NCBI GenBank assembly: GCA_900540475.1 | Contig: UQGG01000013.1 | Location: 74,933-138,932 of the forward strand | Length of the DNA: 64,000 bases | Source: an uncultured Robinsoniella sp. | GTDB taxonomy: Bacteria; Bacillota; Clostridia; Lachnospirales; Lachnospiraceae | Direction: 5' to 3' | Shown: piece by piece, positions 28,321 to 37,188 of the stretch | How positions within the stretch are numbered: the first letter of the stretch is position 1 | Layout of the letters: every line of letters starts with the position of its first letter | The notes under the pieces: generated by a model | Database searches by the model: none | What the model was told of the DNA's origin: nothing | What the model saw: only the letters and a program-made list of their open reading frames with translations | Position numbers and translations under genes: made by a program

Positions 28321-28349
28321 TTGACAAAAATGGTAAAATGACGTAATAT
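28321..28349 (+). promoter_or_regulatory. Strong sigma-A promoter for the first sugar importer
   Basis: TTGACA at 28321-28326, 17-bp spacer, TAATAT at 28344-28349: a near-consensus promoter with a leader of about 145 nt. Confidence 0.8.
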
Positions 28350-28372
28350 ACAAAATATAGAAACAGAAATAT

Positions 28373-28433
28373 TGTTTAAATGATATTTTCTGATTCTCTA
28401 TTTCCTATATTTAAACAGTAAAAATGTTTAAAT
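28373..28433 (+). promoter_or_regulatory. Three TGTTTAAAT boxes in the importer leader
   Basis: TGTTTAAAT occurs at 28373-28381 and 28425-28433 on the plus strand and inverted as ATTTAAACA at 28409-28417. All lie between the promoter and the binding-protein gene, so they are candidate operators for the upstream ArsR-type regulator or form an RNA stem. Confidence 0.5.
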
Positions 28434-28501
28434 AATTCGTTAGTGCCGGCAAAACTAACAGGGAGCAGCTAAAAAACTTATAAAAATGTTGGAGGTTCTT
28501 T

Positions 28502-29926
28502 ATGAAAAAAAGAATAGTGAGTATGATTTTAGCGGTTTGCGTATTTGGAACAGCGCTAGCTGGGTGTGGAAACAGTGCGGCGACAGAAAATAAGGAAGGG
28601 AGCAAGGAAACAACAGAGGTGAATACCCAGGCTGATAGCGTTGGTGCACAGTCAGACAGTGCATCTGATGGAGAAACGGCTTCGGGTTCGGTAACAGATG
28701 TAAATGAGGATGGAACGGTTAACAATCCGGAGGATGTGAAGATAGATGAGGGTAAGCTGGTGTTCTGGTCTTTGTTCAGCGGCGGTGACGGAACTTTTAT
28801 GGATCAGATTATTTCTGATTATAATGCGGGAAGTCCGAAAATGGGCGTGCAGTCAATCATGTTGGTGTGGGATGATTATTATACAAAGCTGCAAACGGCC
28901 GTTGCTGCAGGAAAAGGACCGGACATAGGAATATCTCATGTATCCAAGCTGCCGGAGCTGGTAAACGAAGGATCTGTTATTGGATTAAATGATTATCTGG
29001 ATCAGCTGGGCGTCGACATTTCCAGTATGTTTTCTCAAAATTCACTGGACAGCGTAACGTTTGACGGGGATATCTATGGTATTCCGCTGGATACCCATGC
29101 GGAGATTATGTATTTCAACAAAGATATTCTTACGGAAGCAGGCGTGGAGCTAAATGAAAGCGGTCAGCTGGATATTGGAAGTACAGAGGATTTTTATGCT
29201 GTCCTGGATAAGATAAAAGCAGTTATCCCGGAAGGAAGCAGTGCATTATCCTTAACGAATTCCGGCGATGATCCATACCGCTTATGGTGGGCTTCTTACT
29301 ACCAGATGGGTGGAAAAGCTTTGGTCAGTGATGATGGAGCACAGGTGACCATGGATAAGGAAATTGCCATAAAAGCGGCAGAATTTGTAAAGAGCCTCTA
29401 TGACAAAGGATACATATTAGAAGGAATTGACGATCATCAGGCATTTTTCCAAAGCGGAAAAGCGGGACTGCTGTTTGCCGGAACCTGGGCAACAGGAGCA
29501 CTTGAGAGTACAGAGAATCTGAATTTCGGTGCACAGACATTCCCACAGCTGTTTGATAATGATGCATGCTGGGCGGACTCTCATACACTGATTATTCCTT
29601 TCAGCAAAGACAGAACAGAAGACGAGACCCTTGCTGCAGTGGAATTCGTACTGGGGGCATCCTCAGAGGGTGGCGTGACCTGGTCAAAATCCGGGCAGAT
29701 CCCGGCAAACTTAAAGGTTCTGGAAAGTGATGATTATTTAAAACTGCCTTACAGAAGTGATTATAAGAGTGCGCTTGACAAGGCGGTGATGCCCACCAAG
29801 AATCCTAATTTCTATGGTATGAAAGCCGGAATGATCGACAGTTTGAATGCGTATTGGACGGGGCAGACAGATGCACAGGGAGCAATTGATAATCTCTACG
29901 GGGAACTGGAATCGAATCTGGAATAA
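28502..29926 (+). CDS. Sugar ABC transporter substrate-binding lipoprotein (importer 1)
   Basis: 474 aa. Signal peptide with lipobox LAGC at about residues 19-22, an acidic Ser/Thr-rich linker to about residue 75, then a family 1 extracellular solute-binding fold (LVFWSLFSGGDGTFMDQIISDYN, GIPLDTHAEIMYFNKDIL, FFQSGKAGLLFAGTWATGAL). It delivers an oligosaccharide to the two permeases that follow. No ATPase gene is present, so a shared MsmX-type ATPase encoded elsewhere is expected. The ligand is not evident; the context suggests rhamnose- or uronate-containing glycans. Confidence 0.9.
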   Translation: MKKRIVSMILAVCVFGTALAGCGNSAATENKEGSKETTEVNTQADSVGAQSDSASDGETASGSVTDVNEDGTVNNPEDVKIDEGKLVFWSLFSGGDGTFMDQIISDYNAGSPKMGVQSIMLVWDDYYTKLQTAVAAGKGPDIGISHVSKLPELVNEGSVIGLNDYLDQLGVDISSMFSQNSLDSVTFDGDIYGIPLDTHAEIMYFNKDILTEAGVELNESGQLDIGSTEDFYAVLDKIKAVIPEGSSALSLTNSGDDPYRLWWASYYQMGGKALVSDDGAQVTMDKEIAIKAAEFVKSLYDKGYILEGIDDHQAFFQSGKAGLLFAGTWATGALESTENLNFGAQTFPQLFDNDACWADSHTLIIPFSKDRTEDETLAAVEFVLGASSEGGVTWSKSGQIPANLKVLESDDYLKLPYRSDYKSALDKAVMPTKNPNFYGMKAGMIDSLNAYWTGQTDAQGAIDNLYGELESNLE

Positions 29927-29977
29927 GGAAGAAGTCCCTGACAGATTCGTATTTTCAGAAAAACGGGAGGTTAAAAA

Positions 29978-30874
29978 ATGCTTAAAACAAGAAATAAAAG
30001 AAAACAGCTGATCATTGCGCTTGGGTTTGTAGCACCGTTTTTTCTCTTATATACGGTATTTACTATATGGCCGGTAATACAGGGTGTTTATGTCAGCCTG
30101 CACAAGTGGACGCTGATGGGTAAATTAAAGTTTGTGGGGCTGGATAATTATCTGAAGTTTTTAGGAGATAAGAATTTTTGGGGTGCGCTGCAAAATACTA
30201 CCGTGTTTGTGTTAATTACAGCACCACTTCTGGTTATTACGGCGATGATCCTGGCACTGCTGGCTAACCGTCCTACCAGAATAAAGAAAGGACTCAGAAT
30301 CTGCTTTTACCTGCCCAGTGTTCTTTCCGTTTCCGTTGCGGCGTTTATCGCGAAATATATGTTTGCGCCATATCGGGGATTCATCAATGGTTTTCTTCAT
30401 GCCACAGGACTTCTTGAGAACAATCAGGAACTGCAGTGGCTGCAGGATGGAAGCCTGGTTTGGGGGACGATCACATCCATGACGGTGTGGTGGACAGTGG
30501 GATTCAGTATGATGCTTTATCTTTCTGCATTACAGGATATTTCACCGCAGGTGTTTGAAGCAGCGGCAATCGACGGCGCCACAAAACGTCAGCAGTTATT
30601 TTCCATTGTGCTGCCCCTGTTAAAATCCACGACTTATCTGGTCGTACTGTTACAGGTAATTGCCTGTTTTAAAGTATTTGGGCAGATCTACATGATAACC
30701 GGAGGAGGTCCGGCATCCTCAACGAGGCCTTTAATCCAGTATATTTACGAAAATGCTTTTAAGAAAAACAATATGGGCTATGCTTCGGCAATGTCCTATG
30801 TTCTGTTCCTGATTCTGGTAGTACTTTCCCTGGTTCAGCAGGTGATACAACGGAAGGGGGAACGGGACTCATGA
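29978..30874 (+). CDS. Sugar ABC transporter permease, MalF/UgpA type (importer 1)
   Basis: 298 aa with six transmembrane helices. The N-terminal FVAPFFLLYTVFTIWPVIQGVYVSLHKW signature of carbohydrate permeases is present, and the EAA loop reads EAAAIDGATKRQQLFSIVLPLL. The ATG has GGGAGG upstream. It overlaps the next permease by 4 bp (ATGA). Confidence 0.93.
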   Translation: MLKTRNKRKQLIIALGFVAPFFLLYTVFTIWPVIQGVYVSLHKWTLMGKLKFVGLDNYLKFLGDKNFWGALQNTTVFVLITAPLLVITAMILALLANRPTRIKKGLRICFYLPSVLSVSVAAFIAKYMFAPYRGFINGFLHATGLLENNQELQWLQDGSLVWGTITSMTVWWTVGFSMMLYLSALQDISPQVFEAAAIDGATKRQQLFSIVLPLLKSTTYLVVLLQVIACFKVFGQIYMITGGGPASSTRPLIQYIYENAFKKNNMGYASAMSYVLFLILVVLSLVQQVIQRKGERDS

Positions 30875-31695
30875 AGAAAATGAAACCTGGAAATGTGATT
30901 TTATCAGCTATTTCCATTGTGATAGCCCTTATTTTTACAGCACCGGTTCTGTGGTCGCTTGCGGTTTCGTTTCAGATAGAAGGAAAGCAGATCACCACAG
31001 TGTGGGACTGGTTTCTGCCGCCTTACACACTGGGCAACTATCCGGAGATCATACTCCACAGCGAGGTGGCGAGATGGCTGGTAAACAGTTTGTTCATTGC
31101 AGTAATTACTACAGGACTTACGGTACTGTTATCGGCTATGGCTGCTTACGCGATCGCAAAAATAAATTTTAAGGGCAGCAAGGGGATTTACTTTTACTTT
31201 CTGCTGGGGATTATGGTTCCGGCTGAAGCAACGATTGTTCCGCTTTTTATTACCGCAAACAGTCTGAATCTCATCGATTCCTATGCAGGTCTGGTTCTGC
31301 CGGCTGTGGCAGGCTCCATGAATATGATTATTATGGTTACATTTTTCCGTGGACTGCCAAATGAATTGATGGAAGCGGTAAGAATTGACGGCGGCGGGGA
31401 ACTGACCATCTTCTTTCGGATACTCCTGCCCCTGTCCAAAGCGGTAATATCCACCGTGTGTATATTTGCATTTATCGGAAGCTGGAACAATTATCTATGG
31501 CCCTTGTTATGCGCCATGAGCAGTGAGAAGTTTACGCTTCCAATCGGTATTCCTACCTTTGCAGGTACTTACACCGTAGACTATGTGAAGCCGCTGACGG
31601 CAAACATGGTGGCATCCGTACCAATTATTCTGCTGTATATCTTATTTGAAAAGCAGATCGTACAGGGAATCACCATGTCCGGTGTAAAGGGATAA
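30871..31695 (+). CDS. Sugar ABC transporter permease, MalG type (importer 1)
   Basis: 274 aa, six transmembrane helices, with the EAA loop EAVRIDGGGELTIFFRILLPLSK and the closing GVKG typical of MalG-like permeases. It forms the channel with the preceding permease. Only 128 bp separate it from the GH2 gene, which may be part of the same transcript. Confidence 0.93.
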   Translation: MKKMKPGNVILSAISIVIALIFTAPVLWSLAVSFQIEGKQITTVWDWFLPPYTLGNYPEIILHSEVARWLVNSLFIAVITTGLTVLLSAMAAYAIAKINFKGSKGIYFYFLLGIMVPAEATIVPLFITANSLNLIDSYAGLVLPAVAGSMNMIIMVTFFRGLPNELMEAVRIDGGGELTIFFRILLPLSKAVISTVCIFAFIGSWNNYLWPLLCAMSSEKFTLPIGIPTFAGTYTVDYVKPLTANMVASVPIILLYILFEKQIVQGITMSGVKG

Positions 31696-31725
31696 AATAT
31701 AAAATAGATGAAAGGCAGTTCAAAA

Positions 31726-31815
31726 GGATGAAAGACAAAATCAGAGAAGGGAAATGCCACAGATCATATGCTTTCATCCTGTTACATGTGGCAGTGTCAC
31801 ATCAATTGTGATAAA
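31726..31815 (+). promoter_or_regulatory. Interleaved inverted repeats before the GH2 gene
   Basis: GGATGAAAG at 31726-31734 pairs with CTTTCATCC at 31771-31779, and TGCCACA at 31755-31761 pairs with TGTGGCA at 31787-31793. The two pairs cross, so the leader could form a pseudoknot or two exclusive hairpins. A third symmetric site, TCACA-N5-TGTGA, lies at about 31797-31811. Confidence 0.5.
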
Positions 31816-31823
31816 AGGTATAT

Positions 31824-33611
31824 ATGATGAGAAGTTACAAGAAAGATTATCCCAGACCCCAGCTGGTTCGTCAGGAATGGGAAAACTTAAACGGAACCTG
31901 GGATTTTCTGTTTGATGACAGAAACGTGGGAGAAAAAGAAAAATATTATGCAAAGTTTCCTGGAGAACTTAAGATTCAGGTACCATTTACCTATGAAACG
32001 AAACTGAGCGGAATAGGGGATGAGAGCAGGCATGACCATGTCTGGTACCGGAAAACATTTAAGGCGGATAAAAATCGTCTGGAAAAAGAAAATTTAATGC
32101 TTCATTTTGAAGGAAGCGATTTTTACACAAAAGTGTGGGTTAACGGAGAGCTGGCTGGCTCCCACCGGGGCGGGTATTCCAGATTTTCCTTTGATATATC
32201 CAGTTTTATAATAGACGGTGAAAATGAAATCGTAGTTAAGGCGGATGATTCCTTTGATATGGCACAACCCAGGGGCAAGCAGCGCTGGAAAGATGAGAAT
32301 TTTGGCTGCTGGTACGTACAGACTACCGGAATCTGGAAGACGGTATGGATGGAATATGTACCGGTTACTAATCTGGCATCCTTAAAGATTACCCCGCTGT
32401 TAGATAAGGACTGTGCAGAACTGGAACTGGAGATTAAGTCATCAGGATACTCCAGGGAGCTGACAGCAGAAGTGGAAATTTCCTTTCAGGGAACATTTGT
32501 AAACAAATCGGTAATTGCTGTTCCGGAAAGTCATGTGACCGCCCGAATGAATGTATTTTCCCAGGAAGCTGACGAATGGGGGGTTCGCACCTGGTCACCG
32601 GAACGTCCTGACCTGTATGATATCTCCATTCGGATTCTGGAAGATGGAAAGGTATGTGATGAAGTACAGTCCTACTTTGGAATGAGAGAAATCCGCATAG
32701 ACAGAGGCAATATTCTGCTAAACGGAAGACCTCTTTATCAGCGCCTGATTCTGGATCAGGGGTATTGGGAAGATTCCCATCTGACACCTCCAAATGAGGA
32801 AGCCCTGGTGGAAGATATCGACAAGATCATGCAGCTGGGATATAACGGACTGCGCAAACATCAGAAGGTAGAAGATGAGCGCTTCCTTTACTGGTGTGAT
32901 GTAAAGGGGATGCTGGTTTGGAGTGAAGTGCCTGCAGCTTACCGTTTTTCCGATGAAGCTGTACGGGAGTTCACAGAGGAATGGATGGATATTGTTAGAC
33001 AGAATTATAATCATCCAAGCATCATTACCTGGACACCGTTTAATGAATCCTGGGGAATACCCAAAGTGGAAACAGACAAAAAGCAGCAGCAGTTTACAGA
33101 GGCAATCTATTATCTGACGAAATCATTTGATCAGTTCCGTCCGGTAATTGTAAATGACGGATGGGAGCATACCATTTCCGATATCATTACCCTGCATGAT
33201 TATGAGGAATATGGGGAGCTTTTTTACGACCGCTATAACCAATATAAAGAAGAAATCTTCACAACGGACATCTATCACAGTAACCATAAATCTGCAATGG
33301 CAAATGGATATGCATATAAAGGACAGCCGGTTATCATCAGTGAATACGGCGGGATTGCTTTTCAAAATGGAGAATCCGGATGGGGATACGGCAATAAGGT
33401 GCAAGATGAAGCAGAATTTATCAGAAGATTTGATTCCATTACGACGGCAATCAAAAAGACCCCCTATATCTGCGGTTTTTGCTATACCCAGGTAACAGAT
33501 GTACAGCAGGAAATCAATGGATTAATGAATATTGACCGCAGCTTTAAAGTAAGCCCCGAGGCAATTAAAGAGATTAATGAGCGCTCCGGAGGATACTGGA
33601 GAGCAGAATAA
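31824..33611 (+). CDS. GH2 family glycoside hydrolase (beta-galactosidase/glucuronidase-like)
   Basis: 595 aa without signal peptide, hence cytoplasmic. The order is a sugar-binding jelly-roll (residues about 12-180, LNGTWDFLFD, WVNGELAGSHRGGYSRFSFD), an Ig-like sandwich (about 185-285) and a TIM barrel. The acid/base is Glu408 in TPFNESWG and the nucleophile is Glu507 in VIISEYGG. It is shorter than LacZ-type enzymes and lacks their C-terminal domains. The exact sugar (galactose, glucuronate or other) cannot be told from sequence. It lies between two importers and probably processes what they bring in. A tandem ATGATG gives two possible starts. Confidence 0.88.
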   Translation: MMRSYKKDYPRPQLVRQEWENLNGTWDFLFDDRNVGEKEKYYAKFPGELKIQVPFTYETKLSGIGDESRHDHVWYRKTFKADKNRLEKENLMLHFEGSDFYTKVWVNGELAGSHRGGYSRFSFDISSFIIDGENEIVVKADDSFDMAQPRGKQRWKDENFGCWYVQTTGIWKTVWMEYVPVTNLASLKITPLLDKDCAELELEIKSSGYSRELTAEVEISFQGTFVNKSVIAVPESHVTARMNVFSQEADEWGVRTWSPERPDLYDISIRILEDGKVCDEVQSYFGMREIRIDRGNILLNGRPLYQRLILDQGYWEDSHLTPPNEEALVEDIDKIMQLGYNGLRKHQKVEDERFLYWCDVKGMLVWSEVPAAYRFSDEAVREFTEEWMDIVRQNYNHPSIITWTPFNESWGIPKVETDKKQQQFTEAIYYLTKSFDQFRPVIVNDGWEHTISDIITLHDYEEYGELFYDRYNQYKEEIFTTDIYHSNHKSAMANGYAYKGQPVIISEYGGIAFQNGESGWGYGNKVQDEAEFIRRFDSITTAIKKTPYICGFCYTQVTDVQQEINGLMNIDRSFKVSPEAIKEINERSGGYWRAE

Positions 33612-33635
33612 TATCATATTTTGTGCTGAAAAGTG

Positions 33636-33672
33636 CATGGAGAAAGATTTGATTCTCCATGTTCTTTTTTTT
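33636..33672 (+). terminator. Intrinsic terminator after the GH2 gene
   Basis: CATGGAGAA and TTCTCCATG form a perfect 9-bp stem around an 8-nt loop, followed by TTCTTTTTTTT. Confidence 0.9.
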
Positions 33673-33737
33673 GCCCTTATGTTAAATTAAATACATCAGA
33701 AACAACAAAACGAAGCAAAGAAAAGGGAGGATACAAA

Positions 33738-35177
33738 ATGAAGATCAGAAAGGTAACAGCACTTTTACTTGCAGCAGCGATGGCAGCAGGCAGTATTATG
33801 GGATGCGGAGGAAGCGATAGGTCGACAACAGAAGCTCCAAAAGCAACCGATGCGGCAACTGAGGCGAAGACAGAAGCACCGGCAACTGAAGAGGCAAAAG
33901 ACTCAGAGACAGAAGCAGCAAGTAAGGAAGAAGGTTCCGAAGCTGCGACAACCGCTGCAAAAGCAGACGGGGAATGGGAATATAAAGAAGCTGAACTGAC
34001 CATGTTGATTGATACCGATGTTACGTTAGCAGGTATACAGGCAGTTTGTGATCTGGCACAAGAAAAACTGGGCATTACGATAGAAATTGAAACAAGAGCC
34101 GGAGGCTCCGATGGAGATAATATTGTAAAAACCCGTCTTGCATCCGGTGATATGGCTGATATCTGCGGATATAACTCCGGTTCACTATTAGCAGCCCTGA
34201 ATCCATCAGAATACTTTATTGATATCTCCAATGAAGAATGGGCAGGCAGACTGGATGACACCTATAAAGCGGCAGTAACGGTTGATAATTCCGTTTATGG
34301 AGTTCCGGTTTCTTCCACACAGGCAGGCGCAATTCTTTATAACAAAGAATTATATGAAAAATACAATCTGGAAGTTCCCAAAACCTGGGATGAATTTAAG
34401 AAAAACTGCGATGTTTTAAAAGAAGCAGGCGAGACAGCACTGATCGGAAGCTTTGCAGACAGCTGGACATCTCAGGTATTATATTTAGGTGACCACTATA
34501 ATGTACAGGCAGAAGCTCCAAACTTTGCAAAAGATTTTGAAGCAGGAACAGCAAAATATGCGAATACTCCAGCAGCACTCAGAAGTTTTGAAAAGCTTGC
34601 TGATACCACGCAGTATTACAATTCGGACTATCTGGCAACTACTTATGATGACGGATGCGATATGATTGTAAACGGCGAAGGTGCACACTGGATTATTCTT
34701 ACCCAGGCATTGTCCAATATTTATGAGCTTTACGGAGAAGATGTTAATAAAGTAGGCGTGTTTGCAGTACCTGGTGATGATGCAGAAGACAATGGTCTGA
34801 CCGTATGGATGCCGGCATCCTGGTATGGAAATAAAAACTCTGACAAAGTAGATGATATTAAGAGATTTATGGAATTCTATATCTCCGATGAAGCATTGGA
34901 TGCATACACAGCTGCTATTTTGCCAGACGGACCGTATTGTGTAAAAGGATATGAACTGCCGGATAACGCATATGATGCGGTAAAACAGGAACAGGAATAC
35001 TTTGATGCAGGAAAAACAGCAACGGCTCTGGAATTCCAGACAGCAGTAAAAGGCTCTAACTGCCCGGCAATCTGCCAGGAATGCGGTTCTGGACAGACAA
35101 CAGCAGAAGAGGCAGCGAAAGCATATGACGAAGATTGTTTGAAACAGGCAGTACAGTTAGGTCTGGATTGGAAATAA
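33738..35177 (+). CDS. Sugar ABC transporter substrate-binding lipoprotein (importer 2)
   Basis: 479 aa from ATG 33738 behind AAGGGAGG; the longer frame to 33633 would run through the terminator upstream. The lipobox is IMGC at residues 19-22, followed by a Thr/Glu/Ala linker to about 80 and a family 1 solute-binding domain (LTMLIDTDVTLAGIQAVCDLAQEKLGITIEIE, GVPVSSTQAGAILYNKELYEKYNLEVPKTWDEF). It is a paralogue of the protein at 28502 but not closely similar, so it should bind a different glycan. It precedes its own permease pair. Confidence 0.9.
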   Translation: MKIRKVTALLLAAAMAAGSIMGCGGSDRSTTEAPKATDAATEAKTEAPATEEAKDSETEAASKEEGSEAATTAAKADGEWEYKEAELTMLIDTDVTLAGIQAVCDLAQEKLGITIEIETRAGGSDGDNIVKTRLASGDMADICGYNSGSLLAALNPSEYFIDISNEEWAGRLDDTYKAAVTVDNSVYGVPVSSTQAGAILYNKELYEKYNLEVPKTWDEFKKNCDVLKEAGETALIGSFADSWTSQVLYLGDHYNVQAEAPNFAKDFEAGTAKYANTPAALRSFEKLADTTQYYNSDYLATTYDDGCDMIVNGEGAHWIILTQALSNIYELYGEDVNKVGVFAVPGDDAEDNGLTVWMPASWYGNKNSDKVDDIKRFMEFYISDEALDAYTAAILPDGPYCVKGYELPDNAYDAVKQEQEYFDAGKTATALEFQTAVKGSNCPAICQECGSGQTTAEEAAKAYDEDCLKQAVQLGLDWK

Positions 35178-35195
35178 TCAGAAAATAAACGATTC

Positions 35196-35262
35196 GGAAA
35201 GGGGCTGGAGCAAATCAATTGCAGCAGCCCTTTCCAAATTGATAAGCATGTATGACATGCTT
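35196..35262 (+). other. Two hairpins between binding-protein and permease genes
   Basis: GGAAAGGGGCTG pairs with CAGCCCTTTCC (one bulge) at 35196-35235, and AAGCATGT pairs with ACATGCTT around ATG at 35244-35262. No U-run follows. Such stems often limit downstream expression or protect the binding-protein mRNA so that it exceeds permease mRNA. The remaining bases of this 176-bp gap show nothing else. Confidence 0.6.
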
Positions 35263-35353
35263 TGGTATCAGACTGTATCCCATGCATGGTTATCAATCTG
35301 GAATTACATAAAGTAATGCAGACAATATTTTTAAATAGAGAAAGGGAAAATGT

Positions 35354-36211
35354 ATGAATAAGAAGAAGATTTATACAAGCTGGTTTATGGCTCCGGCACT
35401 GATCATTTTTACTATTTTTTTCATTATTCCAATGCTTACATCGCTGTTTTTCAGCCTGACAGTTTGGAACTTTAAAGATTTCACCTTTGTTGGACTGGAC
35501 AACTTTAAAATGTTTTTTTCAGAGAGGTCTTTGAATATCGGTATTAAAAATACCTTGATTTATGCATTTTTAACCTGTAGTTTGAAAGTTGTAATTGCAT
35601 TTTTCATAGCTGTATTTCTTACCAGCAAGATAAAAACCAAGAATATTCTACGATCCATCGTGTTTTTCCCAAATCTGGTGAGTACCGTTGCGGTAGGTAT
35701 TGTATTCAGCGCTATGATGCATCCCTCCAAAGGACTTATTAATACAGCATTACAGGCAATTGGGCTAAACGGAGTGGACTGGCTTGGCAATACCAGTCTG
35801 GCGCTCTTTTCAGTCATCGGTGTTGACGTCTGGAAAGGTGTTGGTGTGGCTACGGTCATTTATATTGCAGGAATGCAGTCCATTGATAAAACTTACTATG
35901 AAGCGGCATCCATTGATGGCGCCAGCGCATGGCAGCAGTTAAAGAGTGTAACGATTCCCCTTTGCCGTCCGGCTATGAACTCAGTTATTATTTTAGCATT
36001 CATCGGCGGTATGCGCTGCTTCGACCTGATCTGGGCAATGACAGGTGGAGGACCGGGATTTGCAACAGACGTGGTAGCTTCTATTGTGTATAAACAGTAT
36101 GCAGCCGGTTTCTATGGACTGTCAACAGCGGGTAACGTTATTATGTTTGTCATGATTGCCATTTTGGCATTCCCACTTCAGAAATTCTTACTGAGTAAGG
36201 AGGTTGACTAA
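35354..36211 (+). CDS. Sugar ABC transporter permease, MalF/UgpA type (importer 2)
   Basis: 285 aa, six transmembrane helices; begins WFMAPALIIFTIFFIIPMLTS and carries the EAA loop EAASIDGASAWQQLKSVTIPLCRP. Two bases separate it from the next permease. The ribosome site is AAAGGG. Confidence 0.93.
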   Translation: MNKKKIYTSWFMAPALIIFTIFFIIPMLTSLFFSLTVWNFKDFTFVGLDNFKMFFSERSLNIGIKNTLIYAFLTCSLKVVIAFFIAVFLTSKIKTKNILRSIVFFPNLVSTVAVGIVFSAMMHPSKGLINTALQAIGLNGVDWLGNTSLALFSVIGVDVWKGVGVATVIYIAGMQSIDKTYYEAASIDGASAWQQLKSVTIPLCRPAMNSVIILAFIGGMRCFDLIWAMTGGGPGFATDVVASIVYKQYAAGFYGLSTAGNVIMFVMIAILAFPLQKFLLSKEVD

Positions 36212-36213
36212 CG

Positions 36214-37044
36214 ATGAAGAAAAAGAAAGCGCTCTATTTAGCAGGAGATATCATTGGAATCCTTGTTGCATTTGTAGTCTTTATCATACCTTTTATCTTT
36301 ATGTTCGTGAACTCTTTGAAAGAGCGAAGAGAAGCCAATCTGCTCAGCATTGCATGGCCCAAGGAATTACAGTGGGATAACTTTAAACAGGTATTGACCA
36401 CAAGCAATGGAATTGTACTGACGGCATTTAAAAACAGTTTTATTTTAACTGCCGGATCTGTTATCCTGCTGATCATTGTATGTGCTATGGCAGGGTACGT
36501 GCTCCAGCGCAGAAGTGACAAAACAACCGGAGTAGTAAACGCCCTGGTAATGTCAGGACTTATGGTACCTCCGGCAATTCTTCCTACGATCTGGGTCATG
36601 CAGGGACTGCATATTTACAAGACGATGTTCGGCATGATTATGGTGGAAGTAGCACTGCAGATACCATTTACCATTATGCTGTACCGTGGATTTATGGGGT
36701 CGATTCCTACGGAACTGGAAGAAGCAGGGTATATCGACGGATGTACAAGGGTGAAGCTGTTTACGTCAGTTATCTTTCCGCTGTTAAAGCCGGTAACGGC
36801 TACGGTTACAATTCTGAATGCAGTAACTGTCTTTAATGATTTTACCAATCCATTGTATTTTCTTCCGGGAAATAAAAATGCAACTTTGCAGCTGACATTG
36901 TATACTTTTATGGGGAAATACTCCAGTTCATATAACCTGTTATTTGCAGATGTATTGATTATCACCGTACCAATGCTGATTTTGTTTATTATCTTCAACA
37001 AACGTATCGTAGATGGTATGGTAGCCGGAGCAGTCAAGGGCTGA
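36214..37044 (+). CDS. Sugar ABC transporter permease, MalG type (importer 2)
   Basis: 276 aa, six transmembrane helices; the EAA loop is EEAGYIDGCTRVKLFTSVIFPLLKP and it ends in GAVKG. It pairs with the preceding permease; again no ATPase is encoded nearby. A terminator follows. Confidence 0.93.
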   Translation: MKKKKALYLAGDIIGILVAFVVFIIPFIFMFVNSLKERREANLLSIAWPKELQWDNFKQVLTTSNGIVLTAFKNSFILTAGSVILLIIVCAMAGYVLQRRSDKTTGVVNALVMSGLMVPPAILPTIWVMQGLHIYKTMFGMIMVEVALQIPFTIMLYRGFMGSIPTELEEAGYIDGCTRVKLFTSVIFPLLKPVTATVTILNAVTVFNDFTNPLYFLPGNKNATLQLTLYTFMGKYSSSYNLLFADVLIITVPMLILFIIFNKRIVDGMVAGAVKG

Positions 37045-37089
37045 TAAAAAATGACCGGTACAATGGAGATGGATGGTATTCTTTTATTG

Positions 37090-37136
37090 TACCAGTGCCG
37101 TCCGGCATAAATACGCCAGGCGGCACTGGTATTTTG
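37090..37136 (+). terminator. Intrinsic terminator of importer 2
   Basis: TACCAGTGCCG and CGGCACTGGTA form a perfect 11-bp stem, followed by TTTTGGTATT. The 5' arm overlaps TTGTACC, which can instead pair with GGTACAA at 37057-37063, so an alternative structure exists. Confidence 0.75.
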
Positions 37137-37188
37137 GTATTGCAGCAGTTATAATATTCCCGATAATAAGAATACATAGGAGGGGCAT

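Noticed and set aside
31797..31811. TCACA-N5-TGTGA as a CRP site
   Set aside because: CRP sites have the opposite order of half-sites with 6 bp between, and cAMP-CRP control is not expected in this group.
33633..33737. Longer start for the second sugar-binding protein
   Set aside because: It would run through the terminator of the GH2 gene and place the signal peptide internally.
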